A DNA stretch of 64,000 nucleotides from Aphrophora alni (Eukaryota > Arthropoda > Insecta > Hemiptera > Aphrophoridae): contig OY740770.1 in the NCBI GenBank assembly GCA_963513935.1, positions 85,533,267-85,597,266 on the forward strand. The letters run 5' to 3'. The translations under genes and the position numbers were made by a program. This document shows, in pieces, positions 58,645 to 64,000 of this stretch. Each line of letters begins with the position of its first letter. The first letter of the stretch is position 1. The notes under the pieces are model-generated. The model was not told the origin of the DNA and did no database searches. It saw nothing but the letters and a program-made list of their open reading frames with translations.

Positions 58645-59085
58645 TTAGCAAAATGAATCTTCTTCGCTTGAGGAGACTTGAGGATTTCTATTTTCTAAAC
58701 AATCTTCACAAATGTTTTTCATGTGATTTAGGCACATAAATTGTTCACAAACAGAACAAGACAATTTTGTTTTCTTGTCTGACTTTCTTGGACATACCGT
58801 ACATCGTCCAGGTTGCAGTACGAAGGTTGCAGCACGAGGTTGAACTGGTTCAAGTTTGGCCACTTTAGCTGCTTTATTTGTTATTTCTTTTGGCAGTCTC
58901 TTCATAACTGCTCTCTCCCTGATTTGGGCCTCCATCAAAGAATTAGCTATATTTCGAAGGAATTTTAATCTATTGCATGTATTCTCTGCATTGTTAGCTT
59001 TGTATATGACAAATTAATTGATACCAGCAATGTCTAGTACCATAAAAAAGACAACCATAGGCCACTTGGAATTTACGCCACTTGG
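58645..59085 (-). pseudogene. piggyBac transposase, C-terminal part with zinc finger
   Basis: The minus-strand frame begins near 59085 with 'SKWPMVVFFMVLDIAGIN', a stop, 'NAENTCNRLKFLRNIANSLM', then 'MEAQIRERAVMKRLPKEI'. It ends in a cysteine-rich module with 'GRCTVCPRKSDKKTKLSCSV', 'CEQFMCLNH' and 'ICEDC', followed by an acidic tail and stop at 58645. The KWPMVVF…NIAGIN block and the C-terminal cross-brace CxxC…CxxC…CxxH…CxxC finger are standard for piggyBac transposases. This domain binds DNA near the element ends. One in-frame stop follows AGIN. Confidence 0.85.
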
Positions 59086-59329
59086 TGGTATTATCTTTAC
59101 CAAGCATGTGCTCACGATTTTCTTCATCATTACCCATTGAAGCTGGTTGATCTGCATTGCCATCATTGTCCGACTGTTCCGTTTCACTATCATGCAAAGA
59201 TTCTTTCTGATTTTCATCTTCCTCCCCTCCTGAAGAATCATCTATTTCATTATCACTGTCGTCTTCAATAGGTTCCATTAATAACCTATATATTTTCTGT
59301 TGTTGTTGGTCAAAAGTGTAAACATCCAT
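59085..59329 (-). pseudogene. piggyBac transposase, N-terminal acidic part
   Basis: ATG at 59327-59329 starts 'MDVYTFDQQQQKIYRLLMEP', followed by a long Asp/Glu/Ser-rich region ('DDSDNEIDDSSGGEEDENQK') and 'HMLGKDNTTKW'. An acidic N-terminus leading to GKDxxTKW is usual for the family. Directly after TTKW the sequence jumps to the C-terminal SKWP block. The whole DDD catalytic core (several hundred codons) is therefore missing, and the two parts are in different frames. Confidence 0.8.
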
Positions 59330-59431
59330 TGTCTTTGTATTAAATAAAAACACTATTTTCAAACACTAAACACTATTAACTCACTAAAAACAAACAAAAA
59401 TACAAAAAACTTTACTATTAAAAAACTTACG

Positions 59432-59650
59432 TCAGAACATACGTGAGGTGTTCACAGCACCCCAGAGTACAAAATAAATAATTTCTACACGACATGACTC
59501 CTAGAAATGCTGAAATGCAACTGAACACAAAGAAGGTAATTGAGTGGAAAGGTACTGAGAAGCTCAGCTGTGCTGCCAACCTCTAAACGTAAATTTCCCT
59601 CATTTAAAACTACTGGGGTGCTGTGAACACCCCACGTATGTGCGTTAGGG
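59432..59650. repeat. piggyBac right end with sub-terminal inverted copy
   Basis: 'CAGAACATACGTGAGGTGTT' at 59432-59451, continuing CACAGCACCCCAG to about 59465, pairs with CTGGGGTGCTGTGAACACCC at about 59611 running to the end at 59650. This can be the sub-terminal inverted repeat of the piggyBac element. Alternatively it is a ~220-bp MITE of the same family inserted at its edge, since a TTAA also lies near 59417. Confidence 0.65.
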
Positions 59651-59654
59651 TTAA

Positions 59655-60989
59655 GTAAACGTAATTTTTGTGTGATCTTATGTTCAAGTTTTATTTTATC
59701 TTAAAACATTAGTTGTGAATGTATCTTGATGACGTTAATTTTCTACGGACTACTAGTGCGAAAATATTAATATACAAATTTTGTGTGGAATTTGTGATAT
59801 TATTGTCAAAGAAACTAAATTGTAGTAGAAACTCTAACTGTAAGCCTAAGTCCATCAACTACGAATCTTTAGTGTCTATATATTATCAAAGAAAAGTAAT
59901 AAAGACTGATTGAAAAGTAAGTACTTTTATGAAACTCAAGAATATTGTCTATTGAATCAAAATGAAGTACAGTAAATAAATTGGAGGGGGGGCGTTCGTT
60001 TGAGCCATTTATAATACAGTGAAGATAATTGTCTGTTGTAGAATTGCTTGTTAAAATTAATAACTCAGGTTCGTTTCCTCTGTAGTATAGAATCAAGTAA
60101 ACAAGAAACATGCAATTTCCGTTAGCTGTTGGCAACACAGTAAAACTTTACAGCATGGAACTAACAACGCTCTATAGATAAAGTAAAGTTAAATATAAAA
60201 CACAAGAACTGCAACAATTTAAAAGAATAATAACGATTTTTTATTTTTTAAACTTGTATTAAAAATTATTTTACTTCTCTTCTACAAACCTGTATAGTAT
60301 CCTGCATGGAACTTATGTCCTATCAACAACTATTAGATACCATTAAATAACATAGTTGGGAATCAGTTGATTTCTAAAGTCGGGTTCTAATGAAATGATT
60401 TTGGCAAGCAATGATACAGTTTTAAAAATGCTTGCATTATCAATTTGGCTTTCTCTCTAGTTAATTAATGTCTCTAACATATATAAAATATATTCATCTC
60501 ATATCACACTCGTTTGTTAGCTTTCTAAACAGACTTATTCCAATGATCATGATATAATATAGATTTTGAGATTAACTTCAAACATTTACTAAATTGCTTT
60601 CGCCATATATAGCTTGCTCACTTTCCTAGTACCAAACTCCTGTAAAATTCCGGCCATGATATCTTGTAGTAAAATCTTTTCAACAAACAATCTCCCGTCC
60701 AACTAATCCAGTCTCACCGTTAAACAATTTACCATCTTTCCTCTTCGCTGGAAATTTTTATACTCCTCAGTTGTTTTAAGATATGTAGGAATATTGCAAC
60801 CCAGGAATTTACCTAACTTTTTAATATGTCGAAAGGATTTGTATACCTGTGTGTATCGAGTAGACTTAGTATATTTATCTATTATATAATCATTTATATT
60901 AGCTTTATAAAATATTTTTATTATTATATAAACTGAAGAAGATAAAACGGATTTATTAAAATATTTATTATATTTCTAAACTAGTTGTC
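59655..60989. other. non-coding stretch
   Basis: No gene recognised. The frames at 59719-59913 and 59869-60138 overlap on opposite strands and show no motif. Confidence 0.4.
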
Positions 60990-61145
60990 AATAAATAAAA
61001 ACTGAGCTTGACTTTTGAGATAATACTTTATAGAATAAAACTTGTACAGAAGATCACACAAACATGACGTTTACTTATTCAAACGCGTTTCAACGACATA
61101 CTCGTAATCCTCAGTGAAGCATGAGCTATAAAAACTAAACTATAA
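60990..61145 (-). repeat. dispersed repeat with hammerhead-like core, copy 2
   Basis: Shares 'GAGCTTGACTTTTGAGATAA' in the same orientation and about 80 bp in the opposite orientation with 9536-9685, so one copy has an internal inversion relative to the other. The minus strand of the inverted part contains the hammerhead-like core annotated separately. Confidence 0.55.
61077..61119 (-). ncRNA. candidate degenerate hammerhead ribozyme
   Basis: On the minus strand: stem I strand GTTCA-type bases (61119-61115), core CTGAGGA (61114-61108, an exact CUGANGA), a stem-loop ACGA…TCGT (stem II), GAAA (61091-61088), minimal CG/CG stem III, then GUU as cleavage triplet and TGAAT pairing back to stem I (4 Watson-Crick pairs plus a wobble). 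Stem II is separated from the core by two bases on one side and one on the other, which would weaken or abolish catalysis. Confidence 0.4.
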
Positions 61146-61211
61146 CTAAGTATAACTATAAGTAAAAGTAATGTTTGTGAATCTTTTGTTCGAATTTATT
61201 ACTATATTGTT

Positions 61212-61214
<3 letters not shown>

Positions 61215-61266
<52 letters not shown>
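61215..61266. repeat. (TA)n microsatellite
   Basis: About 52 bases of pure TA. The Ile-Tyr frame across it is an artefact. It directly borders a minisatellite-like block. Confidence 0.95.
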
Positions 61267-61269
<3 letters not shown>

Positions 61270-61565
61270 GGATTCTCAGTTCTGGGGCACTGGTGAGGGT
61301 AGAGAAGTATTTGAAATCTAACATAAAGGCGAGGAAGAGAATTGTTTACCGATTCTGACGCAGTCTTACATGGGAGACATAGGGAAATAAAATCTAACCT
61401 AAGGGTAAGAAAAATAATATAATGCAAGGATGACTATGGGGCTGCCTGTTCTGAAGCAGTCAACAGGGGAGAGATAGGGAATTAGAGCCTACCCTAATGG
61501 CGAGGAAGAGAATGTAACCCCGAGATAGGAAAGAAGATTCTAACCTAATCTTTAATACTCATAAG
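61267..61565 (+). repeat. degenerate minisatellite beside a TA microsatellite
   Basis: Three or four imperfect units of about 80-95 bp share 'AAATCTAACATAAAGGCGAG' / 'AAATCTAACCTAAGGG' / 'CCTAATGGCGAGGAAGAGAA' and 'TTCTG…GCAGTC' (at about 61310, 61388, 61483 and 61545). This is the third locus in the window where a TA tract abuts such modules, but the modules differ from those at 22163 and 37850. Confidence 0.6.
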
Positions 61566-64000
61566 ATTCTTAATACATTACTCATTCAATTACACATAAA
61601 TTGAATTACAAATATTTATGAAATCAACATTTACATGGTTATGAGAACAACTTTACATCATTTTTGATGTGTGGAACGTTATTTGACTAAATTATTATGA
61701 TCAACAATTTGATCGATGGAATTGTTTACATTTACAATTAATTGACATTACATAAAGATTTCTCAGATTAAAGTTTGCTATATTCGGTGGACATTTTTAA
61801 AGTGCTAATCTCCTATATAGAGAGATAGAGAACTCATAACATACTTCTAAAACCAAAAAAAAAAAAAAGGAGAGAATACATTTACCCTAAATATGGAAAA
61901 TTCAATACTATAAACGAGGATGATGGAGAGAGCATATGCTTCTTCTGGGCCAAGCACTTTTTTGAGAATTAACATAAAAGGATAAGGATTAGGAGTTCAT
62001 ACGGAACAATTAAAATGTAAAGAATTTGTGATGCTTGGAATAAAGTTATATATGTCACACTGGGCGAGACATGTGAACACGGTAAAACTTTTAAGTTTAG
62101 CCACTTTAAGTACTTCTAACGTAAACAAGAAAAAGGAAAATAACAAATCACGTTTCTGCAATATATGTATTATAATGTATACCATAAAATGTGTATAGAC
62201 AAACATAGTACACGTAAAAACACCGAAAATGTTGGATTTGTAAAAAAGAAACTTCCTCCTCCTACACCTAAACGTGACATCTAACCATCATTACCTCCAA
62301 CACTCAACATTATATTGAACCGTCCCGTAAATGGTACGAATCAGAGAAACTCAATACAGATCCTTGCTCCAATATCGAACAGAGTGAACACGCTTCTGAT
62401 ATAACTATGAGTAAGAAAGCATATAAAATAAAAATAGAAAAATTGATTGTAAAGATAGAAAACTAAAACGCGTAATCCTAGTACATAAATAATAGCTCAA
62501 AAATTTATAACTGAGAAAGCTAATTCCTCATTTGATCAGAAAAGTATACTCCGATTACAAAACAGTTCATCGATATACTAGGTCCTATGCCATTTAACAA
62601 TGAAATCGAGTAATTAGAACATCCTAATGATGAGCGTTTAAATACATTGGGATATTAGTCTAAAGAGCTCGGCATTCATAATTAGTGGTAGTTGTCTTTA
62701 GATAAATTTGAGCAGATATATGATTTATAAAACTATATAAAGATATATTTATTTCCACATAACTTAAAAAACACTGAAGTAAATTGCTAGTAACCCACAT
62801 ATACCAAAATGGAATTCAATTGATACATATGATTTAATAAACGTATTGAATTGGTTCATAAAAACCCCAAAACACGCTGTTACCGATAAATGAGATATAT
62901 TAGGGACATAGCTAAATCTTTAGCAAGTAGTGATACAAAAACAAGAAGTGAGCTCACTACTGCGATATACTATAAATAAAAAGTGTGCTATTGCGAAGAA
63001 TATAAAGTAGCAGTGAATATAAAAATTTGCACTTGGCTTCCATAACACTTTCAAATACAAGGGGTAAGCCCTACCGAGAGAAAAATAACCACACGGTCAA
63101 AAAATTTCAAAACCATAACATTAAACAACGTAAATAATATTAAAGATATAACCCCAATCCAGGAATCGATATGAGAACAGGTGTACACATATATAGAAAC
63201 GTTCAATCAAGAGAAATAATCTCTAAAACATTAAAATTATGTTGGAATGCGATTACACTAGACAAATAATAGACGAATATGAACAGTTTATAGTATGATT
63301 TTCAATAGAAAAGCTACGGAACTATTTAGTAAACGACTCAGGTGAATTTATAACATATGATTTCTTAGATCTTAAAAATAAAAAACACAATATCAACCAT
63401 AACGAGATTCAGGTCGATCATTAAATGATTGATAATAAATTTGAACATATATGATCCAATATCGGGATGTTAATATATCCCTTTACGGAAGAAAATAAAA
63501 CTATAGAAAATTTTAATAAATATAACACATTTCTATTATCTTTGTTCGGTTTACTCGGGTTGGTGCGTTATAAATAGTCCAGTCAACGATTCGAAACTGG
63601 TTACCAAGTATACGAATAATGTAGAGGATCTCTACATTTATATATTGTAGAGGATCTCTACGAATATAAATAATTAGGATCTCTCAAGAGTGGGGTATCC
63701 TATAAAATTGCGCGATACTGGAGCGATTAAGAACTAATATGATGGTTACCATTCAATGATAATTTACCGTTTACGATTACGTTTAGAAATTTAAAATTAG
63801 ACCTTTGTTTGTACTCGAACATTACAAAGCTGAAAAGCATATCAATCTACTATACATGCAAACTGTGTCATGACTATAAATAGGTCCCAAGCTCTTTTTT
63901 GAAAGCTCTTTTTTAAACTGTTCCTGTTCGTCTCCTGTAATCGTATTCCAACACAATTTCAACTTTACAAGACCGTTTTTTTTTTATTGAATGTTTCTAT
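61566..64000. other. non-coding stretch, unassigned
   Basis: AT-rich, with many short frames that look slightly coding (for example 62210-62400 and 63300-63370) but too broken to assign. A decayed transposon is possible. A 15-base imperfect palindrome repeat is annotated at 63621-63661. Confidence 0.3.
63621..63661. repeat. direct repeat of an imperfect palindrome
   Basis: GTAGAGGATCTCTAC occurs at 63621-63635 and 63647-63661 (26-base spacing), with a related TAGGATCTCTC at about 63676. Each copy can form a GTAGA/TCTAC hairpin. Confidence 0.7.

Larger units (their letters stand above)
58297..59650 (-). mobile_element. piggyBac element, internally deleted
   Basis: The right end reads, on the minus strand, CCCTAACGCACATACGTGGG directly after TTAA (59651-59654), the piggyBac target. 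The left end near 58297 reads CCCCAGAACATACGTGGGG, a matching terminal inverted repeat, but the expected TTAA before it has become AGAT or was lost. The coding pieces inside (minus strand) are the N- and C-terminal parts of a piggyBac transposase. Length of about 1.35 kb versus 2.3-2.6 kb for complete elements fits an internal deletion. Confidence 0.75.

Noticed and set aside
62210..63900. Possible decayed PLE or other retroelement at the window end
   Set aside because: Individual words look coding, but no RT motif or GIY-YIG signature could be aligned on either strand.
1..64000. CRISPR array, prokaryotic operon or phage-like region
   Set aside because: No regularly spaced direct repeats with unique spacers, no compact gene clusters or ribosome binding sites. 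All recognisable genes are eukaryotic transposon genes.

Overview
The window is AT-rich (roughly 70% A+T by eye) eukaryotic DNA. It has long gene-free stretches, many TA microsatellites and a dense set of decayed animal transposons. The families present (Helitron, Penelope-like element, piggyBac, mariner-like, Jockey-type LINE, tRNA-derived sequence) and their protein styles point to an arthropod, most likely an insect. A hemipteran is only a guess. No complete host gene was recognised, and all splice or exon suggestions are weak.

Layout. 1-5240 is unannotated AT-rich DNA with a GA microsatellite. 5244-5545 is a broken mariner-like transposase tail. 6499-8511 is an internally deleted Helitron with both termini (TC...CTAG, inserted between A and T) and a 102-bp internal tandem duplication. 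10076-13491 is a young-looking Penelope-like element (PLE): one long ORF with reverse transcriptase and GIY-YIG endonuclease, bracketed by 759-bp direct repeats that carry a hammerhead-ribozyme-like motif. 13492-22134 holds nothing recognisable. 22135-29128 is a repeat-rich block with related dispersed repeats in both orientations, tandem repeats of 142 and 137 bp, long inverted repeats, an insertion with a 13-bp target-site duplication (dated by an 'empty' paralogous copy nearby), and the C-terminal end of a second Helitron helicase. 33578-35200 (minus strand) is the most unusual coding remnant: two consecutive Ulp1/C48-type cysteine protease domains followed by the C-terminal part of a Pif1-family helicase. 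36098-36701 is a 5'-truncated LINE with an 11-bp target-site duplication. 37850-38192 is a second copy of a TA-microsatellite-linked minisatellite first seen at 22163. 40626-40797 is a possible isolated exon, 41606-41690 a tRNA-like sequence and 41960-42690 a decayed second PLE. 42726-58296 is essentially empty apart from microsatellites. 58297-59650 is a piggyBac copy whose catalytic core has been deleted. The end of the window holds a hammerhead-like repeat, another TA microsatellite with minisatellite-like flank, and unassigned sequence.

The coding pieces do not form an operon or pathway. Each belongs to a separate mobile element at its own stage of decay. The PLE is the only apparently intact one. 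All coordinates and repeat lengths were counted by hand from the sequence, and no database search was run.
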